DNA of 64,000 nt, taken from positions 25,272,490 to 25,336,489 of the forward strand of contig OY821522.1 in the NCBI GenBank assembly GCA_963682025.1. The letters are read 5' to 3'. Below, one piece after another: positions 11,561 through 24,726 of the stretch (the first letter of the stretch is position 1; the number at the start of each line of letters is the position of its first letter). The stretch is from Cordilura impudica (taxonomy: Eukaryota; Arthropoda; Insecta; Diptera; Scathophagidae). The position numbers were made by a program, and so were the translations under genes. The notes under the pieces are model-generated. The model saw only the letters and a list, made by a program, of their open reading frames with translations, did not search any database and was not told where the DNA came from.

Positions 11561-12797
11561 ATGGTGCATGCAGAATTCCAGATTCTGGACTACACAAATT
11601 CTCAATTGGTTACTCTAAAGGATGACACAGCTAGACTACAGGAAGGAACTTTTAAAATAATTCACTTAATTGACCTAGCGGAATATGACAAAATGACGAC
11701 AGAAATAGAGAAGACAATTAACAACAATATAACGGTGACCCAGGAGTTATACCCTTTTCTCATACACGAATTATCTCAAATCCGCACGCTTATATCAAGG
11801 ATAACCCCCAAAATAAGGAGGAAACGATCACTAGACTTTATAGGCTCTACATGGAAGTGGATAGCGGGTAACCCCGATCACCATGACCTAGAAATAATTA
11901 ATGACGACTTACGAAATTTAACCGAAAGTAATAACAGACAGGTAATTATAAATAAATTATTAATTGAGAAGATAAATGAACAAAACCTGAGAAGTAATCA
12001 AATAATGAAAGTTGTTAAAGATAATACAAATATTAAATTGGAATTAAGTTTAAGAACGAAGTACCAATTAAGACTAATTAAAGAAGAATTGTCAAATATA
12101 GAATACGCCTTGCATTGGGCCAAATCTAATGTAGTAAATTCATTTATACTATCTAACATAGAAATAAAAACTATAGAAGAAATTGTTAAGCACGAGGGAA
12201 TACCCTATATAAATATTGAAGAAGAATTAGAATTCACAGACATTAATATAGCCGGTTCAATGATTGTTTATATTTTAAGTTTACCCACTACACAAAACAA
12301 AGAGTGTGAAACACTTAAAATCTGTAAAATCTAATAATAAGATAACCAAAATTGAATATGAAAAAATCTTAAAATGTAAAAGAAAGACTTTTGGAATTAA
12401 ATCTGATTGTAAAAAATATAATAAGAAAAGCATTTGTAATGAAAAAAATTTAATAGAATTAAGTGAAAATAATTGCATAATTAAACTATTGAAAAGCCAA
12501 TTGCCAAACTGCACACGCACTAATGCTGATCATGTAAATGATTTTGAAGAAATACAACCTGGAATACTTTTCCTTAATGACTACAATGGCACTGTACTGA
12601 TTGATAATCAACCGCTTCAACTAACAGGCACCTTTATTATAAAGCATCATAATCCAACTATAAAACTACATGATAAGGTATTTTATGTCCAAGAAATGAC
12701 ATACCTAGAACCACTAAACCAGATGCTTGAACCAAATTCCATGCCGACAGGGACGTCAGCAATTGAGAGAGGAGGAGTTAACGACATAAATATTTAA
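11561..12797 (+). pseudogene. env: E1 Env (fusion-type envelope glycoprotein), frameshifted and C-terminally incomplete
   Basis: This is the errantivirus membrane-fusion glycoprotein, related to baculovirus F proteins. A frame from ATG 11561 contains a furin-type site RRKR at residues 86-89 (11816-11827). The conserved fusion-peptide region SLDFIGSTWKWIAG and a helical ectodomain follow. The frame ends at 12334; a second frame (12306-12797) carries the rest, so there is a frameshift near 12305-12330. The N-terminal signal peptide is not evident. The usual C-terminal membrane anchor is absent: the second frame passes straight into the polypurine tract, suggesting a deletion. A TTACAG just upstream (near 11547) could be the acceptor of the spliced env mRNA. 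This copy is not functional. Confidence 0.85.
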
Positions 12798-13097
12798 AAA
12801 TAATTAAAACAACATTGCTGACAATGCGTCTGCAATATTGTGCAAAAACATAAAAAAACACACAGCGCGTGTAAGCGCAACGTTTAGTCAACAAAACAAA
12901 TACGAACAGCGCGTGTTGGCAGAATGGTAACATCAGCAGTTTTTGTGGTTTTATTTGGCCACAACAATTATTTTAAGTTAGTTAATATTGTAATGTGGTA
13001 GTGAATAAGTTGGTTTTAAAAAAGTAAAAATATTTTGTTAAGGAAAATAAAAAAAGACTTTTATTTTAATGAATAAGAAATTAAAGTAAGTCTAACT
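12776..13097 (+). repeat. E1 3' LTR with preceding polypurine tract
   Basis: Near-identical direct repeat of 1591-1914. It is preceded by the polypurine tract GAGAGAGGAGG (about 12765-12775). It ends AAGTCTAACT; flanking sequence TACATA follows. Confidence 0.9.
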
Positions 13098-13604
13098 TAC
13101 ATATAAGAAGCCGAGCACCAGCGTGTTTGGTACGGCCTTCACTGTTTTAAATAAATAATAAAGTAGAGAAGATAAGGACAAATTTGGAAAATTTGATAAT
13201 TTCGTTTAAAAGCCATTTAATTTTTATAAACCTATATATATATTATTATATATATATTTTTTCTTAATATATTGCCCTTAAATGATAGTTATATAGTTAA
13301 TAAAAACAAGTAAGAAAATTATAGTCGGTCTAGACCGACTATACGATACCCTATACCATGCGTTTAGAGACCCTATCTCTCAGGCCCAACTAACGGGATA
13401 TAGAAAATAAACATAAACCAAATTTGAGTGGGATTTTTATTAATTTTTTCGGCTGCAGATGTGAAAAAGTACATATCGGATGCTATATCTATATGGGGAC
13501 TATGCCCAAAAATGGACCGATCCTGACCATGTTTGGTAAAGTCTCTTGTATTTTGCAAAAATATATACAAACAAAATTTGAGAAGAATCAGTGCAATATT
13601 TTTG

Positions 13605-14437
13605 TTATACCCTCCACTCCAGTGTGCAGAGGGTATATATAAGTTTGTCATTCCGTTTGTAATAATTAGAAAAAAAAATTTGGACCCCATAAAATATATA
13701 TATTTGTGATCCTTATAACAACCGGAGTTGATATAGCGATGTCCGTCTGTCCGTCTGTCCGTCTGTGGAAATCACGATGAAGGCATCAATCGGGCAGCTA
13801 GGGTGATCGTTGGCATAAAAAATGATTCACTAACATCCTGAAAAGTTTGCTATTTAAAATCGTCCAAATCGGTCAATTAGGGCCTGAGATTTGAATGAAG
13901 AACTAAAAAAAGTCTTGAAAAAATATAATTTTCTATATTGTTCTTGTCACAATCACGCCCTCAATAGGATAGCTAGGGTGATAATTTTTAGTGAGAATGA
14001 TTCACCAAATTCATGGGAAGATTTCTACTTCAAAAATCATTAAAATCGGTGGAACAGGTCCAGGTAAATCTATGAAAAATTAAAAAAAAATTAAAAACAT
14101 GATGTTTCCATATTGTTCCTGTTGTTATTCTAAATGTTGCATTGTTGTCATAGCTGGACTTGTTGTTTTTGTGGTCGTTGTGGTAATAATATAATAAAAA
14201 CAAACCCTTTGTACATTTTTTTGTGAACTCTGGTAGAAAATTTTAAAAGTTTCCATTGTTTTGGCATCACTAAAAAAATTTGTTAGATCATTTCTGTCAT
14301 TGCCACGAGCCTGCATGCAGAATTTCAGATCGATTGGCTCACGGGAAAGGGGCTAAAAATCGATCCAAAATTTTGTCGTCAAGCAGACACTACCAGTTAA
14401 TATAAAGGCAGTAAATAAAGGGAGTAAAAGTTCACCA
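13605..14437 (+). repeat. DINE-like 5' module 1 of composite A
   Basis: About 0.83 kb that is clearly similar, by eye near 90%, to 17646-18457 and to the corresponding modules of copy B at 24727 and 28769. It includes the terminal stem, a GTCCGTCTGTCC microsatellite near 13740 and the phrase GATCGATTGG near 14330. Similarity stops at TTCACCA. This is the typical 5' body of INE-1/DINE-like repeats. Confidence 0.75.
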
Positions 14438-15975
14438 ATAATTTAAAAAACAAATTTTTATGTATTAATTTATTTAAAGAAAAAAATAATTAAATGAAAT
14501 AGTAATAATAATAAAAAAAAATAATATACAATACAAAAAAAAAGAATATATAAATAAAATAAAATAAAGATAAATGCATTCATAGCATTATAATACATAT
14601 AAAAGGTAAATGTTTTCTAACCGTAACCGTAATGAGTCAGTTGTTTTTTTTTACATGAAAATCATTTAAAACAGTTACCGAACGTAACCGGAACGTCCCA
14701 ATACTTTTATGTGAAAAAAAGGCTGACACGTTACGTAACAGTTACATGTCGCTAACTTGTTCTTTACACAGGCTACTGCTTTTGAAGCCAACTTCAAGTC
14801 TATTTATATAGTTTCGTAAGCATAACTGATAAAATTGTTTCTATTATTTTTTGCTGTAAGTAATAAATTATAAATATACTGAATTTGCAAACTAAAATGG
14901 ATACATATATTGGAGGTGCTTTAATACAAAAGAGTTAACGAAACAAAATAAAAAAAAAAAAAAAAACAACTCTACAACATCAACAATGGCAGTCATATGT
15001 TCTTCAAATAGAAAAAAAAACTGCAAGTGTGTTTTGTTGGCTACAAAACAAAAATAGTGTTGACAATATAACAAAATATGTAAAAGAAGTTACTGCTATG
15101 AAATATTTTATTTTGTTTAAAAAAAAAATCGCAAAATGAAAGGCTATAATTCCATTAATAATCAAAAGGCGTTAAACTAATTTATTTATTTTTACGTTGT
15201 ACTAATGCATTTTAAATAAGTAAAAGTAATTGTATATTTAAATAAAAATGCATTTGTATTATATGTTGCTGTCGTATTCAGAAAAATCAAGTAGCTGACT
15301 ATACGACTACAAATGCTGCTGCCAGCAGTCGTCTATGTGTTTCATTTATGATGTTGCATTTTTTTGCGAGCAATACTTACATATATTCTAAATAAAGAAA
15401 TAATAGTTCTTTTCATACTGCGAAATCTATACAAATATATGTACAAATACTATGTGTCAAATTTCAAATTTGCAATAATTGATACATTTTTGAAAGAAAA
15501 TTGTATAATATGAAATGTCTTTTATTTATTTCATAGAAAACAATTTTTTGAGGTGCGTGGATTTTCCATATTTACTGTTTTACTATTTGCGTAATGAGGT
15601 TAAATGAGTTAAAAAGAATTTAAAATATTTGAAAATATTAGGTGAGGATCCTCAAGATGTAATATACGGTCGGTCTAAAACTTTTCACTTACAGCCACAG
15701 TTAAATTCGAAACAACAAAAACCCATATATTTTGTGCATAAAGTTTAACATCAAATGTGCTTTTCTAAAATGTCTATATATTTTTCTCATTCATTTCTGA
15801 CCATCTTCAATGTAAATTTACCAAAGTTTTTTTTATTGCAATATGTATATAAAACTTAAAAATTTAATATTTTTTATTGTGTATTAACTTATTATTCTGC
15901 GATTTTCATTACATGACAAAATGTTACAAATTGGCACTACTGTTTCAAAAACAGAAAACTTCTAAATCAGTTGAA

Positions 15976-16519
15976 AACAGTTGATCTGTAAAACTGTGTG
16001 TGAAATTGTGTCAAATAAAATTACAAATATTAATAAATATAATAATACATATATATATATATTATTAATTTTGTTAAGAATTAGCACAAAATTGATTTTC
16101 CATTTTGCATTTCATTTATAAAGAATTCTGCCATATTTTGTTAAAGGGAAAATCCATTTTTGTTATATTAAAAAAAACAGACTTGCATTTAATTTTTCCG
16201 TGACTGCCTCAATAATTGCGTAGATGCCACCACAATATTTTTTCTAATTAAAACAGTTGATCTGTAAAACTGTGTGTGAAATTGTGTCAAATAAAATTAC
16301 AAATATTAATAAATATAATAATACATATATATATTTTATTAATTTTGTTAAGAATTAGCACAAAATTGATTTTCCATTTTGCATTTCATTTATAAAGAAT
16401 TCTGCCATATTTTGTTAAAGGGAAAATCCATTTTTGTTATATTAAAAAAAACAGACTTGCATTTAATTTTTCCGTGACTGCCTCAATAATTGCCACCACA
16501 ATATTTTTTCTAATTAAAT
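15976..16519 (+). repeat. 276-bp direct tandem duplication in composite A
   Basis: The unit beginning AACAGTTGATCTGTAAAACT starts at 15976 and again at 16252. The second unit of copy A lacks about 8 bases (CGTAGATG) that are present in both units of copy B (27092 and 27368), so the duplication predates the spread of the composite. Confidence 0.8.
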
Positions 16520-16779
16520 ATTAACCAATATCTAACTAGAATTATGATTTATTCTGACTAAAAAGTTCCAATTAAAAGTTATTCATCCCAATTATGAATA
16601 TTCTCAAGGAATTTCTTTCTCACGGAAAATACATTTCTCGAGAAAAAAATTCCTCCAATTATAAATTCCGCGTGAACAAAAAATGATTAACTGGCATCAT
16701 CGAATTTCGAAGCCACTTGCTTTGCTTATTGACAATTTATTTTCTATTTTTTGTGTGTGTGCAAACGACCCTACAATAA

Positions 16780-17570
16780 ATGTCCCAATAAACATTTTTG
16801 TTTGCTATCAACTTGAGGTGCATTTGAGATCAAATACATTTTTCAAATCTCCAACGTTAATTCTCAAATGCCCTCAATAGTTCGAATATAGTCTTCTCAA
16901 CTTAAAAGGCACATTTTTTATATGGCGATTTTCATAGTTATCAAATTGAGAAATTTGTGATTCTCAACTTGATAGCAAAGAAATATTTCCAATCGGTATC
17001 AAATGGAAGGTACGGAATTGCCATATTAAAAAATATTATACTAATTTTAGAAATGAAAACAATGTACTTTTTTTAATGTTTCAATTTAATTTCATTATAT
17101 ATTTAACATTACTATGTACATATTTAAAATTAAATGTACATATTATGTACATTTTTTCAAATCTAGAATTAAAAATAAATGAATTAATTAGTTGTACATT
17201 TTTTGAAAAATTCGACAAAAAGCAGAAATAATTAAAAATATATCAATGATTTATTTGTACTTTTTTGGCATTTTTTAATTTAATTTATTATTTATGACAT
17301 ATTTAAATAATATCTCAGACTTAACACAAATCGTATTCAAGTTGAAAAAATGTTTGGTCTTAAGTGGAGAAAAGTGTTGGATATCCAATTGAGAGTAAAA
17401 ATGTTTCTCAAAGATTGGAAAAAATGTTAAGTCTCAACTTGATGTCAAGTTGAAAGCAAACAAGGAGAAAAATTGTTCAACCCAAGTTGAGAATTACATT
17501 TGACATCAATTTAAGAACTTAACTTTTCTCCAGCATTGGAGAAATAATATTTCAATGCATACTGGGGAAT
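16780..17570. repeat. Inverted-motif block (MITE-like) in composite A
   Basis: Motifs TCAACTTGA and TCAAGTTGA, together with ATTTGA.ATCAA variants, recur in both orientations. The block is bounded by CCCAATAAACATT at the left and a loosely inverse CAATGCATACTGGGG at the right. It has no coding sequence. The same block is at about 27903-28690 in copy B. It may be an old non-autonomous DNA transposon captured in the composite. Confidence 0.4.
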
Positions 17571-17645
17571 GAACGAAACTAACACATAAACAGTTTTTTC
17601 CTATTTGAAAAACATATGACTGTCACTGTTGCTGTTGTAGAGTTG

Positions 17646-18457
17646 TTATACCCTCCACTCCAGTGTGCAGAGGGTATATATAAGTTTGTCATTCCGTTTG
17701 TAATAATTAGAAAAAAAATTTTGGACCCCATAAAATTTATATATTTGTGATCCTTATAACAACCAGAGTTGATATAGCGATGTCCGTCTGTCCGTCTGTG
17801 GAAATCACGATGACGGCATCAATCCGGCAGCTAGGGTACTCGTTGATATAAAAATGATTCACTAACATCCTGAGAAGTTTGCTATTTAAAATCGTCCAAA
17901 TCGGTCGATTAGGGCCCGAGATTTGAATGAAGAACTAAAAAAGTCTTGAAAAAAAAAATAATTTTCTATGTTGTTCTTGTCACGATCACGCCCTCAATAA
18001 TGCAGCTACAGTGATCATTTTTAGTGAGAATGATTCACCAAATACATGGAAAGATTTCTACTTCAAAAATCATTAAAATCGGTGGAACATGTCCAGGGAA
18101 ATCTCTGAAAAAGTAAAAAAAAAATGAAAAACATGATATTTCTATATTGTTCTTGTTGTTATTCTAAATGTTGCATTGTTTTCATAGCTGGACTTGTTGT
18201 TTTTGTGGTCGTTATCGTAATAATATAACAAAAACAAACCCTTTGTACATTTTTTTATCAACTCTGGTAGAAAAATTTAAAAGTTTCCATTGTTTTGGCA
18301 TCACTAAAAAAATATGTTAGATCATTTCTGTCATTGCCACAAGCCTGCCTGCAAAATTTCAGATCGATTGGGTCACGGGAAAGTGGTTAAAATCGATCCA
18401 AATTTTTTTCGACAAGCAGACACTACGAGTTAATATAAAGGGAGTAAAAATTCACCA
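17646..18457 (+). repeat. Second, internal 5' end (DINE-like module 2) in composite A
   Basis: Begins TTATACCCTCCACTCC again, with the same stem and GTCCGTCTGTCC tract as module 1. No 3' hairpin or CTTACTTGTT lies between 13605 and 17646, so both 5' ends share the single 3' end at 21847. After 18457 the sequence diverges from module 1. The remainder to 21847 is AT-rich and non-coding, with an imperfect hairpin around TATCGTGTATCA/TGATACACGAT (18550-18620). Confidence 0.75.
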
Positions 18458-21400
18458 ACATCTAAAGCAAATAATGCTAAAATACCTAGTTGTTAATAAA
18501 AAAAACAATTGGACAATTCACAATGGGTAATGTATCGTTGTATCTCTTGTATCGTGTATCACTTTACAATAGTGTAAAATTGTTGTTGGTAATTTTCACT
18601 GAAAAATCTGATACACGATCCAACTTCATTTGCTGTGTTTAGTAAATGTTGTATATTGTATCATAACATATCAGTTCCAAGTGAATGCCAGTTTTTATGA
18701 AAAAGAAAAAACTAATACATAGAATATTATCAGCATAAATAATTATAAAATAAAATATGGCAAATAATGCAAATAACGCAAATACATCGATAAGTTTATT
18801 TATATAAAAATAATGTTTATATTTTTAGTATGTATTTTCTCTTTCAGTACCAACCAAAACATTTAACATTTTTTTTTTCATTATAAATTAAAATGCAAGA
18901 AATACGTAACTAAAACTCCAGGGTATATCTCACGACCAAAAAGCAAACACTGACAAGTGTTTTCTCTTATACAAAATAGCAGAAGCGACGAAGCGATCTT
19001 TCCTCGTTGGATCGAAAATTACTAAAGAAATATGAAAATACAACTGAGTGTTCACAACAAATGATTGTATTGTGTATTTCAATACAACATACAATATACA
19101 ACACCTGTTGTGAATTGCCCAAATGTAAATTTAGCAATTTATGTATTAATTTATTTAAAGAGAAAAATACAAAAATAACGTTTGATGTTGTATTTTTTGT
19201 GTGTAATATTTAAATATACATACATACACATATTAAATAATACAAATAATGTACATATATTATATATATGTATGTATGTATATTCATAGTAACTGCATGT
19301 TAGAAATAAATCGGTTATTTTATTTACATAAAATTCTGCAGTATTTTGTTGTGGGGAAAATACATTTCTTTTGTATAACAGAGTGTCACTTCATTTTGCT
19401 CAGCGTGACTATGCCACAGTAGATGCTGCCATAATTTTTGTTTGTTCTAATTAGCTTTGCAATAGTTATTTCTATTTTAACATGAATGTTAATATTTTCA
19501 ACTAGATATCATACAGAACAATGTTAAGAGTATACACGGGTTGGTCTTTTATTTCATACGTTTTTTTTATTATTCTTTTACAAATATGAACATAAGTTTG
19601 GCATATTACCCACCAATCTCACATCACACTGCAAGTTCGAAAAACTCAATACACTCACATTTTTTTTTTACTAATACACACACATTTTCCGCAGTGGTCA
19701 CACTAATGGCACCAAATTTTTCGTGCGAATAGTGGCAGACACTAACGATGATTAATGTTACCCTGTTATAAATTTAATGCAAATTTACTGGATTCTGTAA
19801 AATAGTAATTAAAGTTTTAACTTGTTAAATCTATTATAATGATTTATTTTTTGAAATGCGCATACAAAAACGCAAGTTTGTTAATTATAGAGCATAAATA
19901 TTATTAACTATTATTAAAATAATACTAATAATAATAAATGTAAACATTTTCCCTCAAACATGTGCCTGTATAATAAACTTGGTAACTATACTTAAAATAA
20001 AATAAGAGAGAGAAGTATACAAATTTTTTCAAGTTTACGCTTCGACAACATTTTAAAAATGAGATTGCAGTCAGATGTTTGAGCATAAAATTTAATGGCG
20101 ATGGATTCGACTAATTCGAACAATTTTTCGTTGATAATACGTACACAACGATTTTACAATTTCAGTGTGATGTGAGATTGGGGGGTTAACTTTTTGTTGT
20201 CTTTACAAAATAGAGTTACCGAGTTCGTCAATGAGTTTTTTGCTTACAAAACAGTTCTACATAGTTATATAGAATTATTATTCTGCTTTACCTATAAAAT
20301 ATCTGATTGCGATTACAACTAATTTTTAAAAATTGTTTATAATTAATAAAGCATTATTATTCACATAAATACAAAATTTCACTTTTTAAATTTTCCATTC
20401 AAATTTAAGAAAATATCAATTATAATAAAAACTGAAAATAAAATTTCCAATTATAAATTAGAAAATATTAATTGAGTTTCAGAAAATCATATCAAAACGT
20501 CGGAAATAATAATTTTAAATTTAGAAATATCTTTACATTTAAAAATGTTTACATTTAAAAAAAATATTGCCATTCAGGAGATATTAATAACTTTTCAGTA
20601 CCGCGATTCAGTAACTTCTTTTAACGATAGTCGAATTGTAAAAAAAAAGAAAATTGCAAAATTATCAGTAAAATTTTGAAACGATATTCGCTATTGTTAA
20701 AGTCAGCTGTTGTTGTTATCTAAACGACAACCATTTTTGTGTTGTTTATCCAATCGATAAAAACTTAAATTTTTAGGTTGAAATGTCGTCATACATAAAT
20801 AAAAATCATGAAATAGTGAAAATATTTTGCTTTAGTTAAAAAACTTTTTTATATAAATAAAAAAATTAAATAGCATATTCAATTCATTATTTCATTTTCA
20901 AATAAATAAACAGAAATATTAGTAAAAAAAATAAAGATATTAAACATAAACATAAAATCATCCTGTCAAACACGAAGTAATTTGTTTTTTTCTATTCTTT
21001 GTGTTTTTCGCTTATTTTGACAGAGATGCCACTCCTTTACAATTTAAATAAATAGAAAAACAGATTTGTCGATATTAATTTAAATTCAATGAATTTAAGA
21101 AAACCTCAAATGATATTTAAGAATTGCTAACATAAAAATTGTTACATAAGTAAACGTAATTTTATGAGAATGTTATTTTTTATATATAAATTTTCACAAT
21201 TTTTTTTGGATGAAAATTTGAAGTTTTTCAGAAAATAAAGATAACATTAAATTATTTTATTTAAAATGTTTGGGACTTTTCGTTTTTTGCGTTTTTCATC
21301 CCTAATTTGATTATTTATTATTATAAATTTATTCTCTATGTTTTCAAAATATGGCAATATTTTAAAAAAAAGTTGAGAGAGCTTTTTTTTTTGGTTATTA

Positions 21401-22903
21401 TTTTGTTACTCCATCCGACCTATATGGCCACAATGAAGAAATATTTGGCGAGTTAAAAGAAACTATACAGCCATCTCCAATTAGCACAATTTAATGCATA
21501 TAGCCACTCTACACAACCATTACCTTTGCAATGGAGGTTAGGGCGAGCTATTTAATTAGCAAAAACTAAATTAAACGAGAAGTTATGTCATATAACCGGA
21601 AACGCATGCATATAGGTATATAACCAAAATGCATGCCGATCAGCAACCACGATGACCAAAAAGCAAACACCGAAATAAATCCGAAATAATAGAAAAGAAG
21701 AAAATCAACCCAAAGAATTTGCTGAAATAATTTGGTATTAAGTTTAACAAATTGTTTACTTTTTCATTTACATTTATTATCAAGACTCAAACCGAGGTGG
21801 AGGGTATCAAAGATTCGGCACAGCCGAATTTAACACTCTTACTTGTTTTTTGATAGATTTAAGTGAAGATCGGGAAGCAGCTCTATATGGGGCCTATGAC
21901 TAAGAGTTGTCCAATAGGGATCATTTTTGGACTACTGATTAATAAATGTAATGTATACATACAAACCCAATTTGACTAAGATTTGTATGATAATTTGGAT
22001 CTTATGGCAATATATGTTGATTTCATAGGGGTCATTTGTATGGGGGCTAGGTCTGAACATGGACCGATTCTCACCAATTTCAATAGCGTTCATCCCATGG
22101 CCGATAAAAGATCAAATGCCAAATTTCGTCAAAATATATTCTTATTTGCGACCTGCAGTTTGATTACAAGCTTTACATGGACACACAGACGGACGGACGG
22201 ACATCATTAAATCGAATCAGATAGTGATTCTGATTCGATCGGTATAATTAAACATGGGTGTAGGTCAAATATTTGTGGTTGTTACAAACAGCAGCACAAA
22301 GTCATTATACCCAAACCACATAGTGGTATAGGGTATAAAAATTCCGTAGGCATTTCCAAAAATTGAATATTCATAACGTAGTTAAATAAACAAATTTGTA
22401 AGAGTTTATAAAAATGTTAGAAATTTATAGTTGACCTGTTTTAATATGTGATGGGGTTTTTTTTGTTTGGCTCAAGGTCATCAATTAAAAATAAAAATCC
22501 AAATATTAATGTTTTATTTTTAAAAAATATTTATTAAATTTTCGATATTTCGAACATCTTCGATGTTCATTTTCAGGAGAAACTAAAAACAGTAATACAA
22601 TTACAAAATATAATTATTTATAATTTGTAAAAATTACAACATTGTTAATTACATACATTTATATATATTTTAATGAAGAGTGGAGTTGAAAACGTACTTG
22701 CTTGTTTGTTATCTTATTTCAACTAGTTTTTGTTTGAGCAGTCGATATTTGTTAACCGTATGTCTGTATACACTTGAACAGTGGTCAGTGTCTGTTTTAT
22801 AGTTGAGTCTCTTGTTTGTGGTGTGTTTATTATATGTAGCATTTCAAGAGTGTATCTCTTTGCGTTGTTGCTCTCTTGTTGTAAAATGCTCACATCTGTA
22901 AAA

Positions 22904-23788
22904 TTAGGGGGTGTGACAAGTTAAAGTGCTGTGCACCGCGATCGCTGTTTTTTGCTCAAGTGGTCTATGTGTTGCCTTATGATCTGATTTATGGCATGAG
23001 AGCCGTGTTTTTAATTTTGTTTTTGTGGTACCAACATATACTTTGTTGCATATGTTGGAGCCGTCTCCTTCACAGTTGATTTTATATATCACATCTGATT
23101 TTTCTTCATTTTCAAGTTTTGTTTTTGTTTTACTGAACAATTTATTAACTGTGTTGCGTGTTTTAAGTGCTATATCGTATTGATTTTTATCATAAATGTC
23201 TGAGTTTATTATTCTCTCCGACAGCCCTGGAATGTACGTTACTGATTTGTAGATCTTTGATGGTTCATCTTCTTTTCTATGCATTTTCTTTATTTTTGTA
23301 TATTTAATTAGCTCTAAAATAGTTTTCATCGGAAAACTATTCTTTCTTAAGATATCAATAATTTTATTTTTATTATCCTTATGGAAAACTTCATCGCTTA
23401 TTTCAAAAACTCTTCTAATTAAGTTGGTGGCCGTGTTTATAATTGTCCGCCTAAGGTGTTTTGGATCAAAATTAATGAGTCTACCAGACGCAGTTGGTTT
23501 TTGATACCAATCTAATTTAAGTTGGTTACCTTTTTTGATTATAATTGAGTCCAAAAATGTTAATTGGTTGTCTCTCTCCTCCTCTTTGGTGAACTGAATT
23601 TGCCGGTTAAACGTATTCAAAATCTTTAGTGTCTCATCCACTTTGTCGGTTTTTAGAATACAGAATAAATCATCGACATATTTAGTGAGTATCCTTAGCT
23701 TCGAGGCCATTAATTCCATCGTATAATCTGGTAACTCTTCCATTATTACATCGGCAATAACTGGAGAGGCTGGTGATCCCATTGGCAT
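22904..23788 (-). pseudogene. P1 reverse transcriptase C-terminal half and GIY-YIG endonuclease
   Basis: Read on the minus strand the frame has MPMGSPASPVIADVIMEEL and the catalytic KYVDDLFC box of Penelope RT. The thumb region follows, then a GIY-YIG-type endonuclease segment with VIYKINC, YVGTTKTKLKTRLS and HKSDHKATHRP. Penelope elements combine an RT related to telomerase with this endonuclease for target-primed integration. The frame is lost at the end because of an extra G in a G-run at 22907-22911; P3 keeps the normal C terminus. Confidence 0.85.
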
Positions 23789-24003
23789 CCCTTTTCTTTG
23801 TTCATAAACATGACTTTCATGTTTAAAATATCATGTATCTTTGATACAGAAGCTAAGAATTTCCATGAACAATTCTTTTGGTATTTTTGTATGTTTTTCT
23901 ATTATATTCCATTTCTCTTTAATTGTTTTTAGAGCTAAATTAACCGGTATGCTGGGAAATAGGGAAACTACATCGAATGAAATGAGTATTTCATCATCAT
24001 TTG

Positions 24004-24726
24004 TTATTGTGTTGTTAATTCTCGTTTTAAAATCAATTCATCCTTTACATTATATTTTGATTCCCTTGTTAAGTTTTTTAATACATTAACTACATATTTA
24101 CATAGACCATAAGATGGTGAATTAATGGAGGAGCATATGGGTCTAAGGGGGGTACCTTCTTTATGTATTTTTGGTAAACCGCATATTCTAGGTGCTACTG
24201 ATGTTTTGTTTATTAATTTATTTTTCTCTCTCGACGTGATTATACCTAATTTAAATAGTTTTTCTACTAACTTGTTGTTCTTATTCTCTATTACTGATGT
24301 TGGATCCTTTTTTAATCGTTTGTAAGTGCATATATCTCCGAGTATATTTGCCATTCTCTGTTTATAATCACATTTGTTCATTGCAACTGTTTTGTTGCCT
24401 TTATCCGAGTTTAAGATCAGTATGTCTGTATTTTCATCTAAAAATTGTTTTACCTGTCTCACTGTGTCTAAAGATTGTTTGTCTTTTGCACTTAGTTTGG
24501 ATTTGCTAAGGTGGTTATCTGTGAGCGAAGTTAATTTATAATGTCTTCACCATCTGCAATGCATTTGAATAATGGGAATGTGGTTGTTGTATTTGGTAAT
24601 GCATGTTTAGGACCCAATGACAATAATCTCTTTACGTTTGTTGGTATAATCTTATTGGTTTTTTTATAAAACAATCTTCGCACCAATCACGCACCATTTA
24701 AATCTTCAGTGTTGTTGTTTAACTTT
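24004..24726 (-). pseudogene. P1 reverse transcriptase N-terminal and finger region
   Basis: The minus frame 24004-24462 reads FLDENTDILILNSDKGNKTV and SVAPRICGLPKIHKEGTP, matching the Penelope RT fingers. Frameshifts join it poorly to the palm at 23788. Upstream, 24463-24726 is the N-terminal domain coding region but is broken by a ~45-base deletion near 24537. It is cut at 24727 by composite copy B. The remainder of the N-terminal domain is at 36833-37397. Confidence 0.75.

Larger units (their letters stand above)
1591..13097 (+). mobile_element. Errantivirus-like Ty3/gypsy element E1 (endogenous retrovirus with env), interrupted
   Basis: In order: LTR (1591-1914), PBS, a leader with 84-bp tandem repeats, gag, protease-RT-RNase H-integrase, then env, polypurine tract and a second LTR (12776-13097). 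The LTRs begin AGTTAA, like Drosophila gypsy and its relatives, and differ by about one substitution and a 2-base indel over ~322 bp, so the insertion is fairly young. Right-flank bases TACATA fit the known gypsy target preference. The left flank ends TAGA against TACA on the right, which could be a 4-bp target duplication with one mismatch. Pol and env are broken and a Helitron splits the element at 7733-11432, so this copy cannot be autonomous. Confidence 0.9.
13605..21847 (+). mobile_element. Composite Helentron-like element, copy A (8.2 kb, non-coding)
   Basis: Starts TTATACCCTCCACTCC with an internal stem (TATACCCTC/GAGGGTATA). It ends with GTGGAGGGTATC (inverse of the 5' motif), a hairpin ATTCGGC..GCCGAAT and CTTACTTGTT. 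It sits in a T-tract of HINE-1; the relative at 42919 shows the empty site. A near-identical copy (B) occupies a different T-tract in a Penelope element. A second, similar 5' end lies inside at 17646, with no 3' end before it. There are no long open frames. The passenger DNA is AT-rich and holds a 276-bp tandem duplication (15976-16519) and a long inverted-motif region (16780-17570). Nothing recognisable is encoded elsewhere. Confidence 0.75.
13306..22338 (-). mobile_element. HINE-1: ~0.8 kb Helentron-like repeat, split by composite copy A
   Basis: Two pieces (13306-13604 and 21848-22338) rejoin to a ~790-bp repeat whose uninterrupted relatives are at 42630-43431 and 53473-54256. Read on the minus strand it starts TTATACCCTATACCA and ends with the inverse of that motif, a GTCGG...CCGAC hairpin and CTTACTTGTT. 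This subterminal-inverted-repeat plus 3'-hairpin layout is that of INE-1/DINE-type Helentron derivatives. It contains a GTCC/GGAC microsatellite. No coding potential. Small open frames inside are shared by all copies and look fortuitous. Confidence 0.75.

Noticed and set aside
14125..14316. 63-residue frame repeated at 25248-25439
   Set aside because: Part of the DINE-like 5' module; conserved only because the module is repeated.
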